DNA of 7,825 bases from Clostridiaceae bacterium (GCA_904501705.1 CAJGCA010000070.1:1-7825); one strand, 5' to 3'; positions 1 through 5,578 are shown, numbered from the stretch's first letter. The notes: generated from the sequence alone by a model not told the origin. Numbers and translations: made by a program.

Positions 1-92
1 CCCTGCGCAGGCAGAGAGGCAAGCAGCTCGTCCCGATCGACGTTAAACGCCTCGTCGTCATAATGCGCGTGTGAATCGAAAATCATAGCCAT
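1..92 (-). CDS. TatD-family metal-dependent hydrolase/DNase, N-terminal fragment (runs off the window)
   Basis: Only the first 30 codons are visible. They read MAMIFDSHAHYDDEAF and continue to the window edge. The Asp-Ser-His-Ala-His sequence at residues 6-10 is the first metal-binding HxH motif of the TatD family, whose members are Mg-dependent 3'-5' exonucleases and related hydrolases of the amidohydrolase superfamily. In that family the motif sits right after a short N-terminal beta strand, as it does here. The ATG at 92-90 is preceded by GGAGA at 98-102 with 5-nt spacing, which supports this start. A second in-frame ATG lies two codons on. The gene follows ptsH on the same strand. The terminator hairpin at 105-160 lies between them, so tatD may depend on read-through. 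The family is clear, but the member (TatD, YabD or YjjV type) cannot be decided from 30 residues. Confidence 0.75.
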   Translation of the reverse strand, partial: MAMIFDSHAHYDDEAFNVDRDELLASLPAQ

Positions 93-104
93 AGTTTTCT
101 CCAA

Positions 105-160
105 ATGAAAAAGAAACCGCCGTACCGCGAGCGGAAAACTCCGCACCGCGAATCGGCGGT
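105..160 (-). terminator. Intrinsic terminator after ptsH
   Basis: Read on the minus strand, ACCGCCG (160-154) pairs with CGGCGGT (122-116), and GCGGA (144-140) pairs with TCCGC (135-131) around a 4-nt loop. Internal loops separate the two stems. The stem is followed by TTCTTTTT at 115-108. It starts 13 nt past the ptsH stop and ends just before the tatD ribosome binding site. The internal loops make it weaker than a perfect stem, so partial read-through into tatD is plausible. Confidence 0.7.
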
Positions 161-173
161 GATTCTTTGATAA

Positions 174-437
174 TTACTCAGCGAAGCCGGACTCGACCAG
201 CTGCACCAGACCCTCGACGGCCGCCTCTTCGTCCGCGCCGTCCGCAATGATGCGGATCGCGGTGTTGCCGACGATACCGAGAGACAGAACACCCAGCAAG
301 CTCTTGGCGTTGACGCGGCGCTCTTCCTTCTCAACCCAGATGGAGGACTTGAACTCGTTCGCCTTCTGGATGAAGAACGTAGCAGGACGGGCGTGCAGAC
401 CAACCTGATTCTGAACAACGACATCTTTCACAAACAT
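174..437 (-). CDS. ptsH: HPr, histidine-containing phosphocarrier protein
   Basis: This 87-residue protein is normal HPr length. Residues 13-19, GLHARPA, hold the active-site His15, which takes phosphate from enzyme I (phosphoenolpyruvate-dependent) and passes it to EIIA of sugar PTS permeases. Residues 43-54 contain Ser46 in the NAKSLLGVLSLG context. In Firmicutes this serine is phosphorylated by HPr kinase/phosphorylase, and P-Ser-HPr is the CcpA co-repressor. His15 argues against the Crh paralogue, which lacks it. The ATG at 437 was chosen over an upstream in-frame start at 494 because AAGGAG at 448-453 precedes it and the HPr fold begins there. The further upstream start would lie inside the leader of the promoter at 516-543. 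No ptsI is adjacent, so HPr is encoded alone here. It follows trmD on the same strand but has its own promoter. Confidence 0.95.
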   Translation of the reverse strand: MFVKDVVVQNQVGLHARPATFFIQKANEFKSSIWVEKEERRVNAKSLLGVLSLGIVGNTAIRIIADGADEEAAVEGLVQLVESGFAE

Positions 438-459
438 AACGGATGCTCTCCTTCTCTCA

Positions 460-511
460 CACCACTCTCGCGGTGATCTAAAATACAGTGTCATACCCTC
501 TTTGGGTACAC
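460..511 (-). promoter_or_regulatory. Structured 5' leader of ptsH with two stem-loops
   Basis: From the predicted start near 510 the minus strand reads GTGTACCC (511-504), AAAGA, then GGGT-ATG-ACAC (498-488). This pairs as ACCC/GGGT and GTGT/ACAC with an ATG bulge, so the transcript would begin at or inside a hairpin. A second hairpin, CACCGC-GAGA-GTGGTG (475-460), is a 6-bp stem with one G-T pair and a GNRA-type GAGA tetraloop. It ends directly before the ribosome binding site at 448-455. The pairing is seen in the sequence; any role in mRNA stability or translation is inference. Confidence 0.5.
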
Positions 512-515
512 TATT

Positions 516-543
516 ATTATATCACAAAAAACCTCTAAGTCAA
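516..543 (-). promoter_or_regulatory. Sigma-A promoter of ptsH
   Basis: The minus strand carries TTGACT (543-538) as a -35 box, a 16-bp spacer with a T-run, and a perfect TATAAT (521-516). The expected transcription start is about 508-510, giving a leader of roughly 72 nt. The rest of the 218-base gap between ptsH and trmD (544-655) is AT-rich toward trmD, and I see no clear terminator in it, so trmD transcripts may also run into ptsH. No convincing CcpA cre site was found. Confidence 0.85.
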
Positions 544-655
544 TCGGTTTGTCCGCGTTTCGACACAACTTTGGTCGACTGCCCGATTTTCGCCGCTTTT
601 TATTTTTGGTTTTCGTCATTTTAGATAAAAATGTGAAAAGCTTTTAGCTATAAAG

Positions 656-1402
656 TTACTCACTCACCTCGTCGACCGCCTGCAATTTTTCCAGATAGTC
701 CTTATCCTTGTCGGTCAGCTCGGCGGATGCCAACATGTCGGGGCGCAGACGCAGGGTGCGCTCGAGCGACTGATCACGCCGCCAGCGGGCGATGTTCGCG
801 TGATGTCCCGAGACAAGGATCTCGGGGACCTGTCGTCTCTCCCACTCGAACGGGCGGGTATACTGCGGATATTCGAGCAGCCCCGCAAAATGGCTCTCCT
901 CCGTGAAGCACACCTCATCGGCGAGCACCCCGGGCACCATACGCGACACGCAGTCGACGAGCGCCATCGCGGGTATCTCTCCGCCGGTGAGCACGTAGTC
1001 GCCGATGGATATCTGCTCATCCACCAGCGCATCCAGCACCCGCTCGTCAACACCCTCGTAATGACCGCAGAGAATGCAGATGTTCGGCATCTGCGCGAGC
1101 TCGCGGGCACGCTGCTGGGTGAGCGTCTTGCCCTGCGGGGACATATAGATGAGGTGCGGGCGTGTACCCGCCTGCTCACACACCGCGGCGAAGCAGTCGG
1201 CAATGGGTTGCGGGAACATCACCATCCCCATCCCGCCACCGTAAGGATAGTCATCGACCTGCATCTGCTTATTCTTAGTATATTCCCGAATCTGATGACA
1301 GTGCATCTCGAGCAGCCCCTTCTCTGCAGCACGGCCGAGGATGCTCTCGCCGAATACACGATCGAACATATCGGGAAACAGCGTCATAATGTCAAATCTC
1401 AT
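656..1402 (-). CDS. trmD: tRNA (guanine37-N1)-methyltransferase TrmD
   Basis: This 248-residue protein methylates N1 of G37 in tRNAs with G36, using S-adenosylmethionine, which prevents +1 frameshifting. It matches bacterial TrmD throughout: MRFDIMTLFPDMF at the start, YMSPQGK at 86-92, LCGHYEGVDERV at 111-122, ISIGDYVLTGGE at 131-142 in the SPOUT trefoil knot, R154 in RMVPGV, LLEYPQYTRP at 175-184, and the C-terminal RRDQSLERT helix region. Counting from R154, the position of the family's catalytic Asp169 (E. coli numbering) is Glu169 here, within TEESHF. The ATG at 1402 is preferred over an in-frame TTG at 1408 because TrmD proteins begin MRFD/MKID. It overlaps the rimM stop by 11 nt, with a weak AAAGGG upstream, so translation is probably coupled. 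It is the last clear gene of the SRP/S16 operon. Confidence 0.96.
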   Translation of the reverse strand: MRFDIMTLFPDMFDRVFGESILGRAAEKGLLEMHCHQIREYTKNKQMQVDDYPYGGGMGMVMFPQPIADCFAAVCEQAGTRPHLIYMSPQGKTLTQQRARELAQMPNICILCGHYEGVDERVLDALVDEQISIGDYVLTGGEIPAMALVDCVSRMVPGVLADEVCFTEESHFAGLLEYPQYTRPFEWERRQVPEILVSGHHANIARWRRDQSLERTLRLRPDMLASAELTDKDKDYLEKLQAVDEVSE

Positions 1403-1907
1403 CGTCAAACAGCCCTTTCATCGGACGAATCTTCATCACGTCCGCCACCGTGTCGACCGACAGAATGATGTCAGGGATCGCGGGGATCAGCACCACGCCC
1501 GTGGGGGTGGTCATATGATACACCGCGTTGGCGCCTGTCTGGCTGACGTCGGTGAGCTTGCCATAGACCTCGCCCGTGTCGACATCCTCGATGGAAAGCC
1601 CGATAAGATCCTGCACAAGATAGCGCCCCTTCGGCAGCTTAAGATCCTTGCGACTGACGTACAGCATCTTGCCACGCAGAGCGGCGGCGGCCTCCATCGT
1701 GTCCACGCCCTCGAGGGTGACGAGCGCCATATTCTTGTGTGCGCGCGCCTTGACTTTAACGGAATTTGTACCGTTTATATCCCAATAGAGCGTTTTAAAG
1801 CCCGCGAACTGCTCAGCAGAGTCACACCACGGCTGCACGCGCGTTTCGCCGCGCACGCCGTGCGTGCCGACGATCTGTCCCGCCTCCAAAAACGGTTTTT
1901 GCGGCAT
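1392..1907 (-). CDS. rimM: Ribosome maturation factor RimM
   Basis: This 171-residue protein has the usual length. RimM binds S19 in the 30S head and promotes late 16S rRNA processing. The N-terminal RimM barrel shows LEAGQIVGTHGVRGETRV at 7-24, the family's opening signature. The C-terminal PRC-barrel runs from about residue 94, with YLVQDLIGLSIEDVDTGEVYGKLTDV at 96-121 and the VVLIPAIPDIILSVD segment at 138-152. The ATG at 1907 has a strong AGGAGGG at 1914-1920. It lies 61 nt after khpA, across a perfect hairpin at 1931-1957, and its end overlaps trmD. The rimM-trmD pairing is standard in bacteria. RimM and TrmD are needed in much smaller amounts than S16, and the hairpin may set this lower level (inference). 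Confidence 0.95.
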   Translation of the reverse strand: MPQKPFLEAGQIVGTHGVRGETRVQPWCDSAEQFAGFKTLYWDINGTNSVKVKARAHKNMALVTLEGVDTMEAAAALRGKMLYVSRKDLKLPKGRYLVQDLIGLSIEDVDTGEVYGKLTDVSQTGANAVYHMTTPTGVVLIPAIPDIILSVDTVADVMKIRPMKGLFDDEI

Positions 1908-1930
1908 AGAAATCCCTCCTATACGGAAAC

Positions 1931-1957
1931 AGGGGCAAACCGATGCGGTTTGCCCCT
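1931..1957 (-). promoter_or_regulatory. Perfect 12-bp hairpin between khpA and rimM
   Basis: AGGGGCAAACCG (1931-1942) and CGGTTTGCCCCT (1946-1957) are exact inverted repeats around a 3-nt loop. The hairpin starts 11 nt past the khpA stop and ends 10 nt before the rimM ribosome binding site. Neither side has a T-tract, so it is not a standard intrinsic terminator. A processing site, a 3'-end stabiliser for the rpsP-khpA message, or a block that limits rimM-trmD expression are all possible. Confidence 0.6.
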
Positions 1958-1968
1958 ATACCTTAAAC

Positions 1969-2202
1969 TCAGTCGATCTCGACAGCGACCTTACAGTCCT
2001 GACGAGTGGCGGCGGCACGCATCACGGTACGCATCGCCTTAGCGATACGACCCTGCTTGCCGATGACGCGACCCATATCGTCGGGGGCAACGTGCAGGTG
2101 GAGCACCACCGTGCCGTCCTCCGTGGGCTCGTCCTGCTCCACGACCACGGCGGAAGGGTCTTCCACCAGGCCCTGAGCAATGATAAGCAACAGATCTTTC
2201 AT
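1969..2202 (-). CDS. khpA: KhpA-type KH-domain RNA-binding protein
   Basis: This 77-residue single KH-domain protein of the YlqC/KhpA family shows the GRVIGKQGRIAKAMRTVM motif at 44-61. The GKQG loop (48-51) is the GxxG RNA-binding turn. KhpA pairs with KhpB (Jag/EloR) in Gram-positive bacteria, where the complex affects cell elongation and RNA metabolism. The start at 2202 lies one base after the rpsP stop, and GGAG sits at the end of rpsP with about 7-nt spacing, so the two are translated as a coupled pair. The rpsP-khpA order is conserved in Firmicutes. Length and motif match the family with no oddities. Confidence 0.93.
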   Translation of the reverse strand: MKDLLLIIAQGLVEDPSAVVVEQDEPTEDGTVVLHLHVAPDDMGRVIGKQGRIAKAMRTVMRAAATRQDCKVAVEID

Positions 2203-2203
2203 A

Positions 2204-2449
2204 TTACTTCTCCACGCCGACCTTCTTGAGCAGCGCCTTGACGGTGTCGGTGGGCTGAGCGCCGTTCTTGATCCAGTTCTCGGCCTTCTCGATGTCGATC
2301 TTGATGGTCGCGGGCTCGGTCAGCGGGTTGTAGTAGCCCAGCTCCTCGATGAAACGACCGTCACGGGGATAACGGGAATCAGCCACGACCACACGATAGG
2401 ACGGAGCCTTCTTGGCGCCGGTGCGGCGCAGACGAATTTTGACTGCCAT
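2204..2449 (-). CDS. rpsP: 30S ribosomal protein S16
   Basis: This 81-residue protein begins MAVKIRLRRTGAKKAPSYRVVVADSR and continues RDGRFIEELGYYNP at 29-42, both highly conserved S16 segments that contact 16S rRNA in the 30S body. S16 is needed early in 30S assembly. The ATG at 2449 has a perfect GGAGGT at 2458-2463 with 8-nt spacing, as expected for a highly expressed gene. It follows ffh after 54 nt of AT-rich leader beyond a small hairpin (2489-2511) and precedes khpA by one base. TATAAA lies in the leader, but I see no good -35 box, so a separate promoter is uncertain. Confidence 0.98.
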   Translation of the reverse strand: MAVKIRLRRTGAKKAPSYRVVVADSRYPRDGRFIEELGYYNPLTEPATIKIDIEKAENWIKNGAQPTDTVKALLKKVGVEK

Positions 2450-2488
2450 AGTAAATTACCTCCAAAAAATAAATAACAATTTTATATC

Positions 2489-2511
2489 TTCATCCGACTA
2501 TGCGGAATGAA
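2489..2511 (-). promoter_or_regulatory. Small hairpin between ffh and rpsP
   Basis: On the minus strand TTCAT-T-CCG (2511-2503) pairs with CGGATGAA (2496-2489) as an 8-bp stem with one bulged T and the loop CATAGT. It begins one base after the ffh stop codon. A T-rich tract follows only after about 15 nt, so termination here would be weak at best. It may mark the 3' end or a processing point of the ffh message. Confidence 0.4.
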
Positions 2512-2512
2512 T

Positions 2513-3895
2513 TCAGAAAGGAAAGCGACCGCCTTTGCCGCCCATGCCAGGCATTCCGGGGAAGCCGCCCATCGGGAAGCCGCCGAAGCCTTTGCCGCCT
2601 TTTTTGCTCATCTTCTTGAGCTGCTTCATCATCTGGCGCATCGAGTCGTACTGCTTAAGCAGGCGGTTGACATCCTCGACACGCTGTCCGCAGCCCGCAG
2701 CGATGCGCCGCTTACGCGACGGGTTCATGATGTCGGGCTTCGACCGTTCGGCGGGGGTCATCGAGAGGATGATCGCCTCAATGCGGGCAAACTGCCGCGG
2801 GTCGATGTCGACGTCCTTGAGCTGCTTGCTCATACCGGGGATCATCCCGAGCATACTCTTGATGTCCCCCATCTTCTGAATCTGGCGGAACTGGTCGAGC
2901 ATATCGTTGAGGTCGAAGCGATCCTCGCGCAGTTTACGGGCAAGCTCCTCCGCTTCTTTCTCGCTGACCTGCTGCTCCGCCTTCTCGATGAGCGACATCA
3001 CGTCGCCCATCCCGAGGATGCGGGAGGCCATACGATCGGGATGGAACACCTCGAGATCCTCGAGCTTCTCCCCCGTACCCGCAAACTTGATCGGCTTGCC
3101 GGTAACGGCACGCACGCTCAGCGCCGCACCGCCGCGGGTGTCGCCGTCGAGCTTGGTCAGAATGACGCCGGTGATGCCAAGCGCCTCGTCAAATGAGGAC
3201 GCCACGTTGACCGCGTCCTGGCCGGTCATCGCGTCCACGACCAACAGGATCTCCGCCGGCTCACAGTTGGCGCGAATATCTTTAAGCTCCGCCATCAGCT
3301 GCTCATCAATGTGCAAGCGACCGGCGGTATCGAGAATAACGTAGTCGTTGCCGTGATCCTTCGCGTGGGCAATCGCCGCTTTCGCGATCTTCACGGGGTT
3401 TTCGGTGCCTATCGCAAAGACGGGTACCCCTGCCTTTTCGCCGACGACCTTCAACTGGTCGATGGCGGCAGGGCGGTAGATATCGCAGGCAACCAGCATC
3501 GGTCGGCGGCCCTGCGACTTGAGCATCTTCGCGAGTTTGGCGCTATGGGTGGTTTTACCCGAACCCTGCAGACCGCACATCAGAATGACGCAAGGGGGAC
3601 GATTGGCACGCGCCAGTCCCGCTGCCTCACCGCCCATCAGGTCGGTAAGCTGCTCCTTGACGATCTTGATGACCATCTGTGCAGGGGTGAGGCTCTCCAT
3701 CACCTTCGCGCCGACGGCCGCCTCGACCACACGAGTGGTGAAGTCCTTGGCGACCTTGTAGTTGACATCCGCCTCGAGCAGGGCAAGTCGGACCTCCCGC
3801 ATTGCTTCTTTGACGTCCGCTTCGCTGAGCTTGCCTTTGTTGCGCAACTTCTTAAACGAAGCGGCCAGCTTTTCGCTGAGTCCTTCAAATGCCAT
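2513..3895 (-). CDS. ffh: Signal recognition particle protein Ffh (SRP54)
   Basis: This 460-residue GTPase binds SRP RNA and signal sequences on nascent chains and docks with FtsY at the membrane. The N domain (about 1-90) contains REVRLALLEADVNYKVAK at 33-50. The G domain has the P-loop GLQGSGKTT at 108-116, DIYRPAA at 138-144, DTAGR at 189-193 and TKLDGDTRGG at 247-256. GTGEKLEDLEVF (273-284) leads to the M domain, with RNA-binding SRKRRIAAGCG at 393-403 (often GSG, here GCG). The tail is Met/Gly/Pro/Phe-rich (GGFPMGGFPGMPGMGG). The ATG at 3895 has AGGTGA upstream and the expected MAFEGLSEKL start. It lies 37 nt after ylxM in the same operon. No SRP RNA gene and no ftsY are in view. Confidence 0.98.
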   Translation of the reverse strand: MAFEGLSEKLAASFKKLRNKGKLSEADVKEAMREVRLALLEADVNYKVAKDFTTRVVEAAVGAKVMESLTPAQMVIKIVKEQLTDLMGGEAAGLARANRPPCVILMCGLQGSGKTTHSAKLAKMLKSQGRRPMLVACDIYRPAAIDQLKVVGEKAGVPVFAIGTENPVKIAKAAIAHAKDHGNDYVILDTAGRLHIDEQLMAELKDIRANCEPAEILLVVDAMTGQDAVNVASSFDEALGITGVILTKLDGDTRGGAALSVRAVTGKPIKFAGTGEKLEDLEVFHPDRMASRILGMGDVMSLIEKAEQQVSEKEAEELARKLREDRFDLNDMLDQFRQIQKMGDIKSMLGMIPGMSKQLKDVDIDPRQFARIEAIILSMTPAERSKPDIMNPSRKRRIAAGCGQRVEDVNRLLKQYDSMRQMMKQLKKMSKKGGKGFGGFPMGGFPGMPGMGGKGGRFPF

Positions 3896-3932
3896 AGGGG
3901 GTCACCTGCCTTTCTCGGGGGTATCAACAACC

Positions 3933-4301
3933 TTACTCTTCTCTCTGCAGCCTTTCCGCCAGCTCGATGATGCGCTCGGAGCACTCACCGATCTCGCGGG
4001 ATGCGCCGGGGAAAAAGCTGTGCATACGAATGATCTGCGCTGCCTCAATAATCTGACGCGCATCCTCTGCCATCGCGATGAAGCGTTTAGAAAGACCGAG
4101 CTTCTCCTCCATCTCGAGCATCTGAGCCTCGGCGCGCTTGATGGAATCCCGCACGCCCTGGCGGGTGATGCCCTCGTTCTCGGCGATCTCAGCCAGGGAC
4201 AGGTCATCATTGTAGTAATAATCCACCATATCACGCTGTTTCTCCGTCAACATATCGCCATAGAAGTCCAGTAACAGGGAAATCTCCAGATTTTTACCCA
4301 C
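3933..4301 (-). CDS. ylxM: YlxM-family HTH protein, SRP accessory factor (UPF0122)
   Basis: This 122-residue protein begins with the family signature EISLLLDFYGDMLTEKQRDMVDYYYNDDLSLAEIAE, with a sigma-70 region 4-like helix-turn-helix at about 35-60 (LSLAEIAENEGITRQGVRDSIKRAE). The helical tail extends somewhat past the HTH core. YlxM is encoded next to ffh in most Firmicutes. In Streptococcus mutans it has been linked to SRP function, affecting Ffh and FtsY GTPase activity. The start codon is GTG at 4301, with GGAGGG 7 nt upstream; no better ATG exists. It is the first gene of the operon, driven by the promoter at 4351-4379. Despite the HTH it is probably not a sigma factor. Confidence 0.93.
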   Translation of the reverse strand: MGKNLEISLLLDFYGDMLTEKQRDMVDYYYNDDLSLAEIAENEGITRQGVRDSIKRAEAQMLEMEEKLGLSKRFIAMAEDARQIIEAAQIIRMHSFFPGASREIGECSERIIELAERLQREE

Positions 4302-4327
4302 GACCTATCCCTCCGTTTCGTTAAGGT

Positions 4328-4346
4328 GTAAAGCAAATCGCTTTAC
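4328..4346 (-). promoter_or_regulatory. 5'-terminal stem-loop of the ylxM-ffh operon leader
   Basis: GTAAAGC (4346-4340) and GCTTTAC (4334-4328) form a perfect 7-bp stem with the 5-nt loop GATTT. The predicted transcription start (about 4343-4345) falls at the first bases of the left arm, so the mRNA would begin in a hairpin. It could equally be a symmetric operator overlapping +1. The ribosome binding site at 4309-4314 is left free. Confidence 0.5.
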
Positions 4347-4350
4347 GGGC

Positions 4351-4379
4351 ATTATACCGCATTTCCCACAGTTTGTCAA
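4351..4379 (-). promoter_or_regulatory. Consensus sigma-A promoter of the ylxM-ffh-rpsP-khpA-rimM-trmD operon
   Basis: The minus strand has TTGACA (4379-4374), exactly 17 bp of spacer, and TATAAT (4356-4351), a perfect match to the housekeeping consensus. The leader is about 43 nt. This strength fits an operon with a ribosomal protein and Ffh. Confidence 0.93.
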
Positions 4380-4415
4380 GAGGTTTTTAACTATTCGTAT
4401 AACTTTTTTATTCAC

Positions 4416-4454
4416 AAAAAACCGCTGTGGGATGGTTGCTCCCGCAGCGGTTTT
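4416..4454 (-). terminator. Strong intrinsic terminator after the DUF6273 gene
   Basis: A 15-nt arm (4418-4432) pairs with 4440-4454 around a 7-nt loop, with one G-T pair. On the minus strand the stem ends in TTTTTT (4421-4416). It lies 16 nt past the stop at 4471 and insulates the ylxM promoter from upstream transcription. Confidence 0.88.
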
Positions 4455-4470
4455 CCATTATTGCGATTCT

Positions 4471-5346
4471 TTAGCCTTCAGCGCCGATATTGATCCACAT
4501 TGCGGGACGCACGCCGAAGTATTCGCCTACCGTTTTTCCGTCAGCGCCCTCGCATATCTCGCCCTTATCGTTGACGTAACAGAACTCGTCCTCTTCCTCG
4601 CCGGCGGTTCGCAGCCACCAGCCGTCTCCGAGCTGTCTGTCGCCGTCCGTGGCGAAATACTGTTTAGCCTCGTCCATCGAAAGCAGGAAAAGCTTGTCCT
4701 TGGTGCTCGCGTTGTTGCAATCGGTGTGAACCGTCTCGATCAACTTGCTCATTTGCGTTGAATTAAGAATCTTGCCGGACAGGCTCCTGTGCAGATAACC
4801 TCTCATCAGGCTGGCGCCCCAAGAGCCCTCGACGTGCTCATCGGCATCCTCCATCACATAGGGCAGTCTTCTGGTCGCGTATTCGATCGCGCCTTCACCC
4901 TCGATGCGTCCGAAATTCATCGTCCCGAGAGTCTCCTTGCTGATCACCAGTATGCGGTCCTCTTGCTTAGCGAGTACGATCCACTCTAGCGCGCCCTCAC
5001 GACCGTGGCTCTTCTTGTTGTAATTGCCGAAATGGATGGTATCTCCGACATTAGCCTCGGCAGCCAGCAGCACCTCCACATCGGCGCACTTTTTCTGCCC
5101 GTCGCGGTAATCTTTGATTTGAGAAAACAGCGCATGCGCTTCCTCGTATTGCTGCTTGGCAAGCAGTTCGGTCGCTTGAGCATACTGCTTCTTCGGCAGA
5201 ACAGACTCCGTGATATAGAAATACGTACCGAGTCCCAGATAAAACACCAGCCAAAACACAATAACCACGATCGGCACAATGCACGCGGATCTCCCCTCTT
5301 TCACCGACTTCTCCGCGCTCTCAGGGCCGTTTTTGTTGCACTTCAA
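4471..5346 (-). CDS. Membrane-anchored TPR-like/DUF6273 protein, function unknown
   Basis: This protein has 291 residues from a TTG start at 5346. A short polar N-terminus (MKCNKNGPES...) precedes one membrane segment at about 21-45 (ACIVPIVVIVFWLVFYLGLGTYFYI). A repeat of the Y-x-x-A-x-x-L-L / Y-x-E-A type follows at about 55-90 (YAQATELLAKQQYEEAHALFSQIKDYRDG). From residue 100 comes a DUF6273 domain: VGDTIHFGNYNKKS, ALEWIVLA, ILVISKETL, KLFLLSMDEAKQYF, GWWLRTAG and FGVRPAMWINI. DUF6273 is common in gut Clostridia and its role is unknown to me. TTG 5346 was chosen because GGGAGGG (5353-5359) lies 6 nt upstream and a -10 box (5387-5392) sits inside the longer open frame. The N-terminus resembles a zinc ribbon that has lost its second Cys (speculative). 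Most of the protein would lie outside the membrane. It is monocistronic. Confidence 0.8.
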   Translation of the reverse strand: MKCNKNGPESAEKSVKEGRSACIVPIVVIVFWLVFYLGLGTYFYITESVLPKKQYAQATELLAKQQYEEAHALFSQIKDYRDGQKKCADVEVLLAAEANVGDTIHFGNYNKKSHGREGALEWIVLAKQEDRILVISKETLGTMNFGRIEGEGAIEYATRRLPYVMEDADEHVEGSWGASLMRGYLHRSLSGKILNSTQMSKLIETVHTDCNNASTKDKLFLLSMDEAKQYFATDGDRQLGDGWWLRTAGEEEDEFCYVNDKGEICEGADGKTVGEYFGVRPAMWINIGAEG

Positions 5347-5386
5347 AATGATCCCTCCCAAGACAATCACAGCATTAAACAAAGAC

Positions 5387-5415
5387 ATTCTAACACAAAA
5401 ATCGCAAGGATGCAA
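5387..5415 (-). promoter_or_regulatory. Extended -10 promoter of the DUF6273 gene
   Basis: The minus strand has TG-T-TAGAAT (5395-5387), an extended -10 element, with a poor -35 (TTGCAT, 5415-5410) at 17-bp spacing. The predicted start near 5380 gives a leader of about 34 nt before the TTG start codon. Confidence 0.5.
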
Positions 5416-5507
5416 TAGCTCAATGGCCTTTCATAGCCTTTCTTTTGTCAGCAAACAATTTCCATGCTCGATACCAAGCAAAGCACAAGAAGATTTTAAC
5501 TTATCTC

Positions 5508-5537
5508 TTGACGGATGGCGTACTAGTATGTTAATAA
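5508..5537 (+). promoter_or_regulatory. Possible promoter for the small ORF and nitroreductase
   Basis: The AT-rich divergent gap (5347-5571) holds TTGACG (5508-5513), then TG-T-TAATAA (5529-5537) at 18-bp spacing. TATAGT at 5538-5543 is another -10 candidate without a matching -35. No terminator or RNA gene was seen in the rest of the gap. Confidence 0.35.
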
Positions 5538-5565
5538 TATAGTATCCTGTTGAATGACCTAGCGA

Positions 5566-5578
5566 GCCACTATGAACT
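5566..5578 (+). repeat. 13-nt direct repeat, copy 1 (over the small ORF start)
   Basis: GCCACTATGAACT here is identical to positions 5721-5733, 155 nt downstream. The ATG in this copy starts the 52-residue ORF. Confidence 0.7.

Noticed and set aside
438..494. Upstream extension of HPr to 494
   Set aside because: The extra 19 residues match no HPr feature, and the region is the structured leader downstream of the promoter.
544..655. Terminator or small RNA after trmD
   Set aside because: Only short palindromes (AAAAGCTTTT, GTCGAC) are present, with no stable stem plus T-tract and no recognisable RNA.
1403..1408. TTG start two codons upstream for TrmD
   Set aside because: TrmD proteins start at the MRFD/MKID strand, and ATG at 1402 fits; the TTG has no better ribosome binding site.
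2507..3196. 229-codon open frame on the plus strand, opposite ffh
   Set aside because: It lies wholly antisense to the well-conserved ffh, starts without a ribosome binding site, and has a His/Leu/Asp/Arg-rich composition typical of the reverse strand of a GC-rich gene. The same holds for the plus-strand frames at 800-1468, 1341-2042 and 3311-3970.
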